Shown piece after piece: positions 1-7,461 of a DNA stretch of 8,526 nucleotides. Numbering within the stretch: position 1 is the first letter of the stretch; every line of letters starts with the position of its first letter. The stretch lies in contig JANWIB010000006.1 in assembly GCA_025450155.1 (NCBI GenBank), positions 1 through 8,526 on the forward strand. Reading direction: 5' to 3'. This DNA is from Sphingobacteriaceae bacterium. Its GTDB lineage: Bacteria > Bacteroidota > Bacteroidia > Sphingobacteriales > Sphingobacteriaceae. The notes below the pieces were generated by a model. It did not search any database, was not told the origin of the DNA, and saw only the letters and a program-made list of their open reading frames with translations. The position numbers and the translations under genes are program-made.

Positions 1-49
1 AAATGAATAAGCTAAAAACTAGCAAATTTGCATATTGACCAATTATCAT
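1..49 (-). CDS. Possible start of a membrane protein gene (partial, runs off window)
   Basis: Reading the minus strand from an ATG at 49-47 gives an open frame to the window edge that begins MIIGQYANLLVFSLFI. It is hydrophobic, like the first membrane helix or signal anchor of an envelope protein. It starts only 4 bases after the glycosyltransferase stop codon, which is typical of co-transcribed genes in this window, where gaps are 3-6 bases. Only 16 codons are visible, so neither the family nor the reality of the gene can be confirmed; chance openness over 49 bases is quite possible. Confidence 0.35.
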   Translation of the reverse strand, partial: MIIGQYANLLVFSLFI

Positions 50-53
50 ATAA

Positions 54-1004
54 TTATATTGTTTTTTCTATTTGATAGGCATTTCTTTCGGGCGCATTAC
101 GCGAAACCAGCTCAGCAATAAAACCGGTAAGGAACAATTGAAATCCAACAATAATGGCTACCAAAGCAATATAAAACAAAGGTTGATCGGTAACATTGCG
201 GTATTTTACGTTATGAGCAATATCAATCAGCTTGTCGGTAATGAGCCAGATGGTTATTCCAAGCCCCCCCATAAAGCTTAATACCCCCATTGTTCCGAAG
301 AAATGCATAGGGCGTTTGGCGAATTTCCCTACAAAGAAAATGGAAAGCAAATCAAGAAAGCCGTTTACAAAACGACTAAACCCAAACTTAGTTTTGCCGT
401 ATTTTCTGGCTCGATGCTCCACCACCTGTTCACCAATATTTTTAAATCCGGCCCACTTAGCTATTACCGGAATATAGCGGTGCATCTCGCCGTAAACCTC
501 TATACTTTTAACCACTTCTCTACGATAGGCTTTCAGTCCACAATTAAAATCGTGCAGGTTACGAATGCCGGACATGCTACGTGTTACTGCGTTAAAAAGT
601 TTGGTAGGCAGCGTTTTAGTTATGGGGTCATGGCGTTTTTTCTTCCAGCCGGAAACAAGATCGAGCTTTTCTTCTGTTATGCGACGATGCAGTTCGGGTA
701 TTTCATCAGGACTGTCCTGCAAGTCGGCATCCATAGTGATGACCACTTTTCCATGTGAAGCTTCAAAAGCTACGTTTAAGGCTGCCGACTTTCCGTAATT
801 ACGACGAAATTTTATCCCATTGATATGCGGATTTTCTGATTTCAGTTTTTCGATAACTTCCCACGAATTGTCATCACTGCCATCATCTACCAATATAATT
901 TCGTGGGAGAAATTGTGCGACTCCATCACCCTGCTTATCCAGTCGGTCAATTCGGGCAAGGATTCGGCTTCGTTATATAAAGGTACAACTACAGATATAT
1001 CCAT
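54..1004 (-). CDS. Family 2 glycosyltransferase with two C-terminal membrane helices (GtrB/DPM1/ArnC-like)
   Basis: A 316-residue protein. The N-terminal GT-A domain (about residues 1-230) starts with the strand SVVVPLYNE, and carries the nucleotide-sugar and metal motifs DDGSDD (40-45) and DAD (92-94, followed by LQDSPDEIP). The NCGLKAYRR segment (154-162) and HRYIPVIAKWAG (175-186) are typical of the polyprenyl-phosphate glycosyltransferase branch. Two hydrophobic segments follow at about 233-255 and 276-300. Known relatives (GtrB, ArnC, dolichol-phosphate mannose synthase) move a sugar from a nucleotide donor to undecaprenyl or dolichyl phosphate at the cytoplasmic face of the membrane. 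That role is inferred here; sugar and acceptor cannot be read from the sequence. Length is normal for the family. It lies 138 bases beyond the preceding gene, behind a terminator-like hairpin, so it probably has its own promoter. ATG start at 1004. Confidence 0.93.
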   Translation of the reverse strand: MDISVVVPLYNEAESLPELTDWISRVMESHNFSHEIILVDDGSDDNSWEVIEKLKSENPHINGIKFRRNYGKSAALNVAFEASHGKVVITMDADLQDSPDEIPELHRRITEEKLDLVSGWKKKRHDPITKTLPTKLFNAVTRSMSGIRNLHDFNCGLKAYRREVVKSIEVYGEMHRYIPVIAKWAGFKNIGEQVVEHRARKYGKTKFGFSRFVNGFLDLLSIFFVGKFAKRPMHFFGTMGVLSFMGGLGITIWLITDKLIDIAHNVKYRNVTDQPLFYIALVAIIVGFQLFLTGFIAELVSRNAPERNAYQIEKTI

Positions 1005-1088
1005 TTAAGATTTTGAGAGATAAATTATGAGATGTGAAACAAATATCCAGAATCTGATTTCATATAAACGTGCAAATTTGATGAAAAT

Positions 1089-1119
1089 AACCGGATATAA
1101 AAATAGCTGTATTCCGGTT
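1089..1119 (-). terminator. Hairpin terminator candidate at the end of the BatA-to-DUF4199 operon
   Basis: AACCGGA (1089-1095) and TCCGGTT (1113-1119) form a perfect 7-bp stem. Skipping T1096 adds three more pairs (1097-1099 with 1110-1112). On the minus strand the stem is followed by ATTTTCAT, a modest U-rich tail, and it lies 24 bases past the DUF4199 stop codon. On the plus strand the tail GTTTAATT is weaker and no gene is present there. It would separate the upstream operon from the glycosyltransferase gene. The tail is short, so termination efficiency is uncertain. Confidence 0.5.
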
Positions 1120-1142
1120 GTTTAATTATGATTTAGGTATCC

Positions 1143-1733
1143 CTATTGGGGCTGTTCTTCGGTATGTGAAGTAAAAAGCGGTGGATCTTTTTTAAAGATA
1201 GCAGCAAAAATTAAGGCTGCAACAAAAACAATAATAATAGCAAATGCGATTCCCCTAATAATTCCTCCCGCACTTATTTCCTGCCCTGTAGCAAATTGAT
1301 TTTCAATCTCGGCTATTTTATTATCTATTTGCTCCTGATCCATACCTTGATTTTCCATCATTTCGGTAGTCCCAGTAATTAAACTTTTTTTCATTTTTTC
1401 GTCTATACCAGGAGCTACAAATTTTCCAAAGGCATAATTACCTGTGGTTGAAATAATATAGGCGGTAAAAAACATCAGAAATATTCCGGTGGTTGCCTGT
1501 CTAAATAGCCAATATCCTCCCAGTTGCTTTCTAAGATGAAAAGAAAAATATGCGGCAATTAGTGGAACAACCACACACATGAAAATTATGGGTAAAAGAA
1601 TAATTACCCAAAAAGATTTGGAATAGGCAATACTATATGCTGGCAAAATTTTCGTTATTACTAATAAAACCAATCCTAAAACAAGCCCATTCGTGATGGC
1701 TTTTTTCCTGATTTCTTTTTGCGAAATTTCCAT
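1143..1733 (-). CDS. DUF4199 family membrane protein
   Basis: A 196-residue protein with four predicted membrane helices at about residues 14-36, 41-66, 78-97 and 157-180. Between the third and fourth lies a soluble, charged segment (about 108-150) rich in Met, Glu and Gln that looks helical. This layout (paired N-terminal helices, an FxSFHLRK segment after helix 2, a long loop and one last helix) matches DUF4199, a family found mainly in Bacteroidetes with no assigned biochemical role. It is the last gene of a four-gene run, 6 bases after the acidic hypothetical gene. In sphingobacteria DUF4199 genes often sit close to dihydroorotase-like and glycosyltransferase genes (from memory), as here. 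No catalytic residues are evident, so a function should not be inferred from the neighbours. Confidence 0.8.
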   Translation of the reverse strand: MEISQKEIRKKAITNGLVLGLVLLVITKILPAYSIAYSKSFWVIILLPIIFMCVVVPLIAAYFSFHLRKQLGGYWLFRQATTGIFLMFFTAYIISTTGNYAFGKFVAPGIDEKMKKSLITGTTEMMENQGMDQEQIDNKIAEIENQFATGQEISAGGIIRGIAFAIIIVFVAALIFAAIFKKDPPLFTSHTEEQPQ

Positions 1734-1739
1734 TTGATA

Positions 1740-2411
1740 CTAAGGTTTATTGTAGTTTGCTATTAAAGCGTATACCGGCACATCGAATTCAGGTTCTTTG
1801 CTATTGGCGGCATAATTATCCATAGATTGCGGAGAAGGGCTTGGTTCATGAAAAAAGCTCATCATCGGGTAAAATAGTTCTTTAATCTCTGAGGATTTAT
1901 CAAGTTTTTCTGCAACACGGGCAATTTCTTCATAGCTGCTTTCTATCAAAATCTGGTTGGCAATAACTGCTTCATAAATACGGTGTTCGTCCTGAAATTC
2001 GTCTTCATCCACCAGCAAAAACTCTTTTAAATAATCTTCAAGTTCCGGCTCTATATTTTCATCCTCACATTCTTTTAAATATAACAGCAGGTTTAAAAGT
2101 TCCGTTCCCCTATCCAATGTTTCTTCTTCAATGGCTTCCCATTCTGCCGATTCCAAGTAATCTTCTTCCAGTTTTTTTACATCCTCGGCAAAGAAATTAA
2201 TCATCAGTAAATCAAAAAAAACTTCCCTGAGCGGCTCCAACTGTGGCTCATTATCAAACAGTTCATCCATGGCCTTTACTTTAACCATAAATGGAGCTTC
2301 GCCATTGAAAACTATTCTGGTTTTCTTATCAAAATCTTCAACCGAATGCCGGGTAATCTGATTGAAACTTTGCAAGGCGGCCTGTGCAGCCCGCTCAACT
2401 TTTTTATCCAT
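1740..2411 (-). CDS. Acidic helical protein of unknown function
   Basis: A 223-residue protein that I do not recognise. It has no signal peptide and no membrane helix, so it should be cytoplasmic. It is strongly acidic in the middle: residues 75-140 contain dense Glu/Asp runs such as EEDYLESAEWEAIEEE and ECEDENIEPELEDYLKE. The pattern of hydrophobic and charged residues suggests an all-alpha fold, possibly a helical-repeat or adaptor domain. The last 35 residues (about 189-223) are rich in Pro, Ser and Asn and are probably flexible. It lies between the dihydroorotase homologue (6-base gap) and the DUF4199 gene (6-base gap), so it is very likely made from the same transcript. The sequence is clearly coding: long, uninterrupted, with a coherent composition. 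No enzymatic motif is visible. Confidence 0.85.
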   Translation of the reverse strand: MDKKVERAAQAALQSFNQITRHSVEDFDKKTRIVFNGEAPFMVKVKAMDELFDNEPQLEPLREVFFDLLMINFFAEDVKKLEEDYLESAEWEAIEEETLDRGTELLNLLLYLKECEDENIEPELEDYLKEFLLVDEDEFQDEHRIYEAVIANQILIESSYEEIARVAEKLDKSSEIKELFYPMMSFFHEPSPSPQSMDNYAANSKEPEFDVPVYALIANYNKP

Positions 2412-2417
2412 ACCTTT

Positions 2418-3683
2418 TTATTTAGAATGCCAAACCTTTTTATTGTTTGCCACCAATACTATTCCACCTCGAAGTGTTTGACCCCAAAATGGTGAATTTG
2501 CTGATCTTGATCTATTGGTATACTCATTTAATATCCATTCTGCCTGCATATCAAAAAGGACCAGATTGGCTAACGCTCCGACTTTTATTTCCGGCAAAGC
2601 AAGCCCTATTATTTTTCGCGGATTTACCGCCAGTTTCTCTACGATCATCTCCGAAGTCAATCCTGCTTTTACCAACAAGGGCAAAACCGTTTGCAGGCCG
2701 ATGATTCCGAAAGCGGCAATCTCAAATTCCACATTTTTAAACTCGATCTCGTATGGGGTGTGCTGCGAAACGATTGCATCTATGGTTCCATCCTTTAAAC
2801 CGGCTAACAATGAAGCCGCATCGGCAGCAGTTCGAAGCGGTGGTTTTACTTTAAAATTGCTATCAAAATCTTCTAATTCTTTTTCAGTAAGTACCAAATG
2901 ATGGGCAGCTACATCGCACGTTACCGGCAATCCTTTTTTCTTTGCCTGACGGACCAATTCTACACTTTTGGCGCTTGAAATAGTGCTAAAATGAATTTTC
3001 GCCTCATTATATTCAGCCAGATAAATATCCCGGGCAATCATCAGTTCTTCGGCAAGCGCAGGAATGCCTTTTATACCTAAATATGTACTTACGATGCCTT
3101 CATTCATTTTCCCTTTGCCGGCAAGTGTCTCGTCTTCCGAATACGAAAAAATTAATCCCTCAAAGCCTTTCGTGTACAGCAATGCCCTGCTCATTAAGCC
3201 TGCATCGGCAACAGGATGATTGCCATCTGTAAACGCAATGGCCCCGGCTTGTTTCATATCGTATAGCTCCGCTAGGTCTTTCCCTTTTCTATCTTGGCTG
3301 ATACAGCCTAAAGCATGAACATCCACCAAATTTCCTTTGGCCTTGTTAATAAGATAGGCCACTTCGGCTTTTGAATGTATGGGAGGCTGGGTGTTTGGAT
3401 GCACAGCCACTCCGGTAAAACCTCCGGCGGCGGCAGCAGCAGAACCGGTTTGCAAATCTTCCGCAGGCTCAAAGCCAGGCTCTCCAAAGTTTACGTTCAG
3501 ATCAAAAAATCCGGGAGAAAGGAATTTTCCCTCGGCGTCAATGACAAGCATTTCTTCTTTTATTTTTAAATTCTGACCAATTTCTGTTATTACACCGCCA
3601 GCAATTAGCACATCTGTTTTTTTACCGTTATAACTGGAGTAGGGATGAAGAATGGTAGCAGATTGAAGAAGAATCGTTTTCAT
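2418..3683 (-). CDS. Dihydroorotase homologue with degenerate metal site (PyrC'-like, probably non-catalytic)
   Basis: A 421-residue member of the type I dihydroorotase/amidohydrolase family, full length, with the beta-sandwich N-terminal strand region, the TIM-barrel core and a C-terminal sandwich strand region (ANLVLFD, 372-378). The fold is well kept (EGKFLSPGFFDL, MNEGIVSTYLGIKGIPALAEE, AAHHLVLTEKELE, PPLRT, FGIIGLQT), but the active site is not. The HxH metal pair in the usual DxHxHxREPG motif is N63 and N65, and its substrate-binding Arg is Gly67. The His of the usual HxED motif is Tyr181. The His of HxxHxST is Thr234. TDHAPH has become SQHTPY (306-311), replacing the catalytic Asp with Gln307. 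Active enzymes interconvert carbamoyl-aspartate and dihydroorotate in pyrimidine synthesis; inactive PyrC' proteins are known to act as structural partners of aspartate transcarbamoylase. A similar structural role here is inference. Automated tools will tend to call it active pyrC. It starts 3 bases after the BatA stop. Confidence 0.9.
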   Translation of the reverse strand: MKTILLQSATILHPYSSYNGKKTDVLIAGGVITEIGQNLKIKEEMLVIDAEGKFLSPGFFDLNVNFGEPGFEPAEDLQTGSAAAAAGGFTGVAVHPNTQPPIHSKAEVAYLINKAKGNLVDVHALGCISQDRKGKDLAELYDMKQAGAIAFTDGNHPVADAGLMSRALLYTKGFEGLIFSYSEDETLAGKGKMNEGIVSTYLGIKGIPALAEELMIARDIYLAEYNEAKIHFSTISSAKSVELVRQAKKKGLPVTCDVAAHHLVLTEKELEDFDSNFKVKPPLRTAADAASLLAGLKDGTIDAIVSQHTPYEIEFKNVEFEIAAFGIIGLQTVLPLLVKAGLTSEMIVEKLAVNPRKIIGLALPEIKVGALANLVLFDMQAEWILNEYTNRSRSANSPFWGQTLRGGIVLVANNKKVWHSK

Positions 3684-3686
3684 TGA

Positions 3687-5729
3687 TTAACCTTTAATTT
3701 GTGCTGTTTTATAAAAGCGGATCAGCAAAATTTCAGCAGCCAGAAAAATCAGGGCTAAAATTAGGCAAAGTTTCCACAATCGTGTGCCCCATGAAGCTGC
3801 TTTTATTAGATTTTGCAGGGGTTCTTTTCCAGAATTTAAAATTTCTATTTTCTTTTTCTGAAATTTAGTTTCCAACTCTTCGTTCGTAGCATAACTGAGG
3901 TCTGATTCGGAACGATCATTATTGAAAGCAAATACCCCTATTAAGCTATCGGCCTTAAACAATTGATAAATTCCCTCTTCTCTAACCTGATCCGCGATAT
4001 AAAGCCGGGTAAAATTTTCTGTTTGCTGTAAATCGGGAATGGTTTCAAATTTTCCTCTTTTTAGTTTTAAAGATTGATTTGCCGAAAGTGAAATTTTATG
4101 GGCTTCCAAAAATTGGTCACGACCAAGTGTATAAAATAAGCGGTTATCTTGTAAGCTAAGAAATGCGGCCTGATACATTAACGGAACAAAAACAGCATGA
4201 TGCACCAGGTTACTCGCCTCTTCATCCAGAGGCACCGCGAAAAGATAAACTTTTCCTTTACCTAAATTGTATTGGCTTAAAAAACTTTTTCCACCAGGAA
4301 GAGTCAATAAATTTTGCTTTGCCATTCTGCTCCTGTTGCTGAATTGCATGTACTTTTTTGCAACCGGAAGGGCTATATTTCTTGGAATCTGTTCGAATAC
4401 ATTCTTAAAAAAGGTGTTGCGAAGGTTTATGGAATTCACTCTCATCTCGGCATTGACTATTTGTTCAGGAATATCTGTTCCTAAACCCTGTAACAAATTT
4501 TTCAACGACGAAAACTCAGTTGTTAATGCAGGAAACACCATCAGATTACCCCCACTTTTAACATAATCCTGTAACTGTTGAGCTAAACCGGCAGAAATAT
4601 CGCTAATGCTATCAAGAATAATCAATTCGTGGGTGTTTAATAGTGAATAATTAACACTTCCGGAGGAGACATGCTGCAGATTAAAAAAAGGGTCTGCACG
4701 ATACACGGCCTGAAGGTAAGGATTGATGTCCCGCTCGTTTATTGCCAGAACCGATATGTTTGGCCTAACGTGAAAAGTAAAATAGAATTTATCATCAAAT
4801 ATTACCGGATAATCCGTAATCTGAATTTCACCCTGCTGCCAGCCACTGCTTAAACCACTGAATGAAAGCGTATCGCGACCAACGGCTCTTTTTTTCAAAC
4901 TGATACTTCCTATAGCCTTTTGTCTGCCATTTATCTGAAGTTTAATTGGAATAGCGTCTGTACTTTCATCCGAATTATTCCGCAACTGAACAATCAATTT
5001 TTCCGAATCGCCTGGTTTGTGTATTGGGGAAGCAAACCAAACAGAATCTACAGAAACGTTGGCTAATAAATTAGCTTTCAACCGGATAAAATGAACCTCG
5101 ATAGCGCTATCGGGTTCAATCGTTTCAGATTGTAGCATATTTTTTTGAAAGTCAGAAACCAGGTATATCACCTTATGGGTATTTGGCTTACCTGAAACAA
5201 TTTCGATTTGCCTGTTAATAACTTGCCGCAAATTTTTGGCAGAACCACCGATCTTTACCTCATCTATCGCATTAATAAAATCTTCTTTGGATAGTAATCG
5301 CTGGTGTTTCCCTTCAAAATCATTCGTCACCAATTGAAATTTATCATTCAAGCTATACGCATTGGCTATTTCCTTCGCCCGACGTTTTGCTTCATCCAAT
5401 AGCGAGCCCTCTTTGTTTACAGCTTCCATGCTGTAAGAATTATCAATATAAATGCTTACAATTTGTTGCTCTCTTGCTACACTTTCTTTCCCTGCGATGT
5501 AAGGTTTTGCAAAAGCCAGTACGAGAAAGATTATAGCCAATATCCGGGTGGCAAGAATTAAACGGTCTCGCAGTTTTTTGCCTGATGACGTTTTTTGCTC
5601 TACTTCTTTTAAGAATTGTACATTGCTAAAATAAATCTTCCGGAATTTTCTGAAATTAAAAAGATGGATAATAATAGGGATAGAAACTGCACTAAGTGCA
5701 AACAGAAATCCGGGGAAGAGGAAATTCAT
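3687..5729 (-). CDS. BatA-domain / von Willebrand factor A membrane protein
   Basis: A 680-residue membrane protein. It opens with the BatA N-terminal domain: MNFLFPGFLFAL, a helix at about 5-24, the conserved IPIIIHLFNFRKFRKIYFSN segment, and a second helix at about 57-77. A VWA domain follows (about 90-200) with a complete MIDAS start, D96-N-S98-Y-S100, and VSDF at 191-194. Residues about 215-310 look like an Ig-like beta domain, and 323-500 like a glutamine-amidotransferase fold (LIILDS, GGNLMVFP) without an obvious catalytic Cys. A last helix at about 650-671 follows the ASWGTRLWK segment that is common in Bacteroidetes members. BatA-type proteins are known from the Bacteroides aerotolerance locus and are often near MoxR ATPases, but no batB or moxR is in this window, so the role is unclear. 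It is first in a tight four-gene run. Confidence 0.9.
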   Translation of the reverse strand: MNFLFPGFLFALSAVSIPIIIHLFNFRKFRKIYFSNVQFLKEVEQKTSSGKKLRDRLILATRILAIIFLVLAFAKPYIAGKESVAREQQIVSIYIDNSYSMEAVNKEGSLLDEAKRRAKEIANAYSLNDKFQLVTNDFEGKHQRLLSKEDFINAIDEVKIGGSAKNLRQVINRQIEIVSGKPNTHKVIYLVSDFQKNMLQSETIEPDSAIEVHFIRLKANLLANVSVDSVWFASPIHKPGDSEKLIVQLRNNSDESTDAIPIKLQINGRQKAIGSISLKKRAVGRDTLSFSGLSSGWQQGEIQITDYPVIFDDKFYFTFHVRPNISVLAINERDINPYLQAVYRADPFFNLQHVSSGSVNYSLLNTHELIILDSISDISAGLAQQLQDYVKSGGNLMVFPALTTEFSSLKNLLQGLGTDIPEQIVNAEMRVNSINLRNTFFKNVFEQIPRNIALPVAKKYMQFSNRSRMAKQNLLTLPGGKSFLSQYNLGKGKVYLFAVPLDEEASNLVHHAVFVPLMYQAAFLSLQDNRLFYTLGRDQFLEAHKISLSANQSLKLKRGKFETIPDLQQTENFTRLYIADQVREEGIYQLFKADSLIGVFAFNNDRSESDLSYATNEELETKFQKKKIEILNSGKEPLQNLIKAASWGTRLWKLCLILALIFLAAEILLIRFYKTAQIKG

Positions 5730-5736
5730 TAAAAAC

Positions 5737-5744
5737 CAAAAGTA
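5737..5744 (-). promoter_or_regulatory. Possible -7 promoter box for the BatA operon
   Basis: On the minus strand TACTTTTG matches the Bacteroidetes -7 consensus TAnnTTTG exactly. It lies directly after the transpeptidase terminator and just 7 bases before the BatA start codon. No good TTTG box is found at the expected distance upstream, where the sequence is T-rich. If used, transcription would start only a few bases before the ATG, giving a nearly leaderless mRNA. Chance is a real alternative. Confidence 0.35.
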
Positions 5745-5758
5745 GGGGTTTTCCTCAT

Positions 5759-5794
5759 AAAAAACTTAATACAGAAATCTAATTTCTTTATTAA
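5759..5794 (-). terminator. Intrinsic terminator of the L,D-transpeptidase gene
   Basis: TTAATACAGAAAT (5766-5778) and ATTTCTTTATTAA (5782-5794) pair over 13 positions with a single mismatch (C5772 opposite T5788) and a three-base loop. On the minus strand the stem is followed by G and then TTTTTT (5764-5759), the classic form of a Rho-independent terminator although the stem is AT-rich. The 5' arm overlaps the transpeptidase stop codon (5793-5791). This suggests that the transpeptidase is transcribed alone and that the BatA operon needs its own promoter or read-through. Confidence 0.75.
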
Positions 5795-7275
5795 GCCATA
5801 AATTTAGCCATCTTGCGATAAAGAATCCGGTCTAAAGAATACACGTCAGGTCTGATTTGGATAGTTCCATTTGCATCTACCCAACAGGTCATATAATCTA
5901 AGTAAACAGGTATTTTATCCTGGATATTAAAATATCTCGAACCAGATTGATTAAACGCGGTTTCTATCGCATGAGATAATCCTTCTGACCGAACAATGGT
6001 TTTAGCTAAAGTTAAAGGTTGCTGCACCCGTACACAGCCATGGCTAACAGCACGGTTATCACGGTTAAACGTCCCTTTACTTGGTGTATCGTGTAAATAA
6101 ACGCTGCTTGAGTTATTAAACAAAAATTTTATTTTACCGAGAGCATTGCCTGCTCCCGGATCCTGAACAAACTGAAAAAGCGATTTTTGTTTAGTGCTCC
6201 AGTCAATACTATCCGAAGGAATCGATTTACCCTTGTAATAAACTTTAATATTTCTCTTTGACAAGTATCCGGGATTTCTCATGGCGGCAACCATGGTTTC
6301 CTTTAACGCGATACTTGGCGGAATACCCCAGGTTGGATTAACCACAATGGTATGGATGGTGCTACTGAGGATAGGGGTTTCATGATTTTGTGGCGAGTCA
6401 TAATCAACATCAGATTTCGCAGGGGATTTTGCTTTACCCACACATACTTTCATCGTCAATTCAGATTTCCCGTGCACATAATACGTAAGTGCGAAATCGG
6501 GAATATTCACCCACACATATCGATCATCGTTATTTTTGTTTTTCCAGCGCAAACGCTCCAAATTCAATTTAATAATCTTCTCTGTTTCCGCTTTATTTAA
6601 TCCAGGATAGACATAACCCTGATGCAATGCGGCCTGCAATTTTTTATAGGCTTTATCTTGAGGTTGAATATGTTCCAAATAAGATTTCAAGTCGCTAATA
6701 TCAAAGACCTTAGCCATCGAAACGCTATCAGGCCTTGCTGTTTTCATATAATAACGCGAAAAAGTTTTCTGAGGATTAACTGTTCCATATTGAAGCGCAT
6801 TGGTATATTTTATTAAAGAAGCGGCAGTTAACAATTCTACCCGGGCAATAATTTTATAGGCTTCATCAACAGTTTTAACCTTATTTGGAGCATATAACGT
6901 ATCTAATAATCCTTTTAACTTAGCATGGTCAAATAGTTCGGGATTTAAACCATGTAAGGGGGCATTTCCGTAATATTTCAGAAGCTGTCTGAGTTTTTTT
7001 TCGGAGGCAAATTGCTTAATAAAGAATGCTGTATTAGACTTTTTACCATAAAAGCCTTTTATCACTCCGGTACTGTCTAACTGTTTTTCAGACTGTAATA
7101 AAACTTGTTTAAAAATTAGATTGTATTGAACCGAATCAACGTTTTGGTAAATTTTATTCTTCGTTTCCTTATACAATAACCGTCCAATATCTGACTTGGA
7201 TTCTTCGCATGATTGAAAAACGAGAGCGGAAAAAAATAAGAAGATTAAAGTAGCATTTGTAGAAATTTTCCCCAT
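5791..7275 (-). CDS. YcbB-type L,D-transpeptidase lipoprotein (YkuD domain)
   Basis: A 494-residue protein when started at the ATG at 7275. An upstream in-frame ATG at 7329 is less likely, because the product from 7275 begins with a clean lipoprotein signal: K3, a hydrophobic core (8-20) and FQSC with Cys23 as the lipidation site. Residues about 30-240 form the helical scaffold domain seen in YcbB/LdtD proteins. The family hallmark ERLRW (240-244) and YVWVNIPDFALTYY (253-266) lead into the YkuD catalytic domain (about 250-435), which has H395 (YLHDTP) and the active-site motif S411-H-G-C414-V-R. Such enzymes form meso-DAP to meso-DAP cross-links in peptidoglycan, or attach proteins to it, in the periplasm. 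Here it would be membrane-anchored. All key residues are present, so it should be active. It is divergent from the his operon and is followed immediately by a strong terminator. Confidence 0.93.
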   Translation of the reverse strand: MGKISTNATLIFLFFSALVFQSCEESKSDIGRLLYKETKNKIYQNVDSVQYNLIFKQVLLQSEKQLDSTGVIKGFYGKKSNTAFFIKQFASEKKLRQLLKYYGNAPLHGLNPELFDHAKLKGLLDTLYAPNKVKTVDEAYKIIARVELLTAASLIKYTNALQYGTVNPQKTFSRYYMKTARPDSVSMAKVFDISDLKSYLEHIQPQDKAYKKLQAALHQGYVYPGLNKAETEKIIKLNLERLRWKNKNNDDRYVWVNIPDFALTYYVHGKSELTMKVCVGKAKSPAKSDVDYDSPQNHETPILSSTIHTIVVNPTWGIPPSIALKETMVAAMRNPGYLSKRNIKVYYKGKSIPSDSIDWSTKQKSLFQFVQDPGAGNALGKIKFLFNNSSSVYLHDTPSKGTFNRDNRAVSHGCVRVQQPLTLAKTIVRSEGLSHAIETAFNQSGSRYFNIQDKIPVYLDYMTCWVDANGTIQIRPDVYSLDRILYRKMAKFMA

Positions 7276-7461
7276 ATAATAATTTTTTATTCTATACGTT
7301 GCAGCGAGAATAAATGTTACTCGTAGCAAAGTAAAAACTGCACAGAATAAGGCTTATTTCGATCAATTACTTGTAATAATGGCCCATATAAGCATTTAAT
7401 TTCTTTTTCTTCATCCGGATAGCTATCTTTGCATTGCCCTATTTAATCGGGAATAAATAGT
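7276..7461. other. Divergent intergenic region between the transpeptidase and the his leader
   Basis: This AT-rich stretch holds no convincing ORF. It contains the his promoter candidate (7400-7431). For the minus-strand transpeptidase, TTACTTTG (7334-7327) is one mismatch from the Bacteroidetes -7 consensus TAnnTTTG and would give an untranslated leader of roughly 45 bases, but no matching upstream box is seen. A small inverted repeat, ATTAC-TT-GTAAT (7366-7377), lies between the two promoter regions and could be a protein-binding site; evidence is thin. Confidence 0.5.
7400..7431 (+). promoter_or_regulatory. Bacteroidetes-type promoter of the his operon
   Basis: TATCTTTG (7424-7431) matches the -7 consensus TAnnTTTG exactly. 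TTTC (7400-7403), one base from the -33 consensus TTTG, lies upstream with a 20-base spacer, which is the usual spacing for the Bacteroidetes primary sigma factor. Transcription would begin at about 7436-7440, some 25 bases ahead of the leader-peptide ATG. That places ATTTAATCGG (7441-7450) at the very 5' end of the RNA. Confidence 0.6.

Noticed and set aside
22..31. Palindrome GCAAATTTGC near the window start
   Set aside because: Short AT-rich palindrome inside or next to a possible coding frame; no second copy or promoter context to support an operator.
264..270. Run of seven C (seven G in the coding strand) inside the glycosyltransferase gene, a possible slippage site for phase variation
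   Set aside because: It simply encodes Gly-Gly in a membrane helix, the frame is intact, and seven bases is below the length usually seen in phase-variable tracts.
303..758. Plus-strand open frame of 151 codons opposite the glycosyltransferase
   Set aside because: It lies fully antisense to a gene with clear family motifs, has no family-like sequence, and fits a shadow frame.
1040..1076. Possible promoter for the glycosyltransferase: GATATTTG (1047-1040, minus) with TTTG (1076-1073) upstream
   Set aside because: The -7 box has one mismatch and the spacer is 25 bases, longer than the usual 19-21; too weak to list as a feature.
2515..2901. Plus-strand open frame of 128 codons opposite the dihydroorotase homologue
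   Set aside because: Antisense shadow of a well-conserved protein with no recognisable motif or start signal.
5730..5758. Nine-codon minus-strand mini-ORF (MRKTPTFGF) directly upstream of BatA
   Set aside because: No biased amino acid content and no associated alternative structures; probably chance between a terminator and the BatA start.
7276..7329. Longer N-terminus for the L,D-transpeptidase from an ATG at 7329
   Set aside because: It would place 18 non-signal residues before the lipoprotein signal and would overlap the likely promoter at 7327-7334; the start at 7275 gives a proper lipobox.
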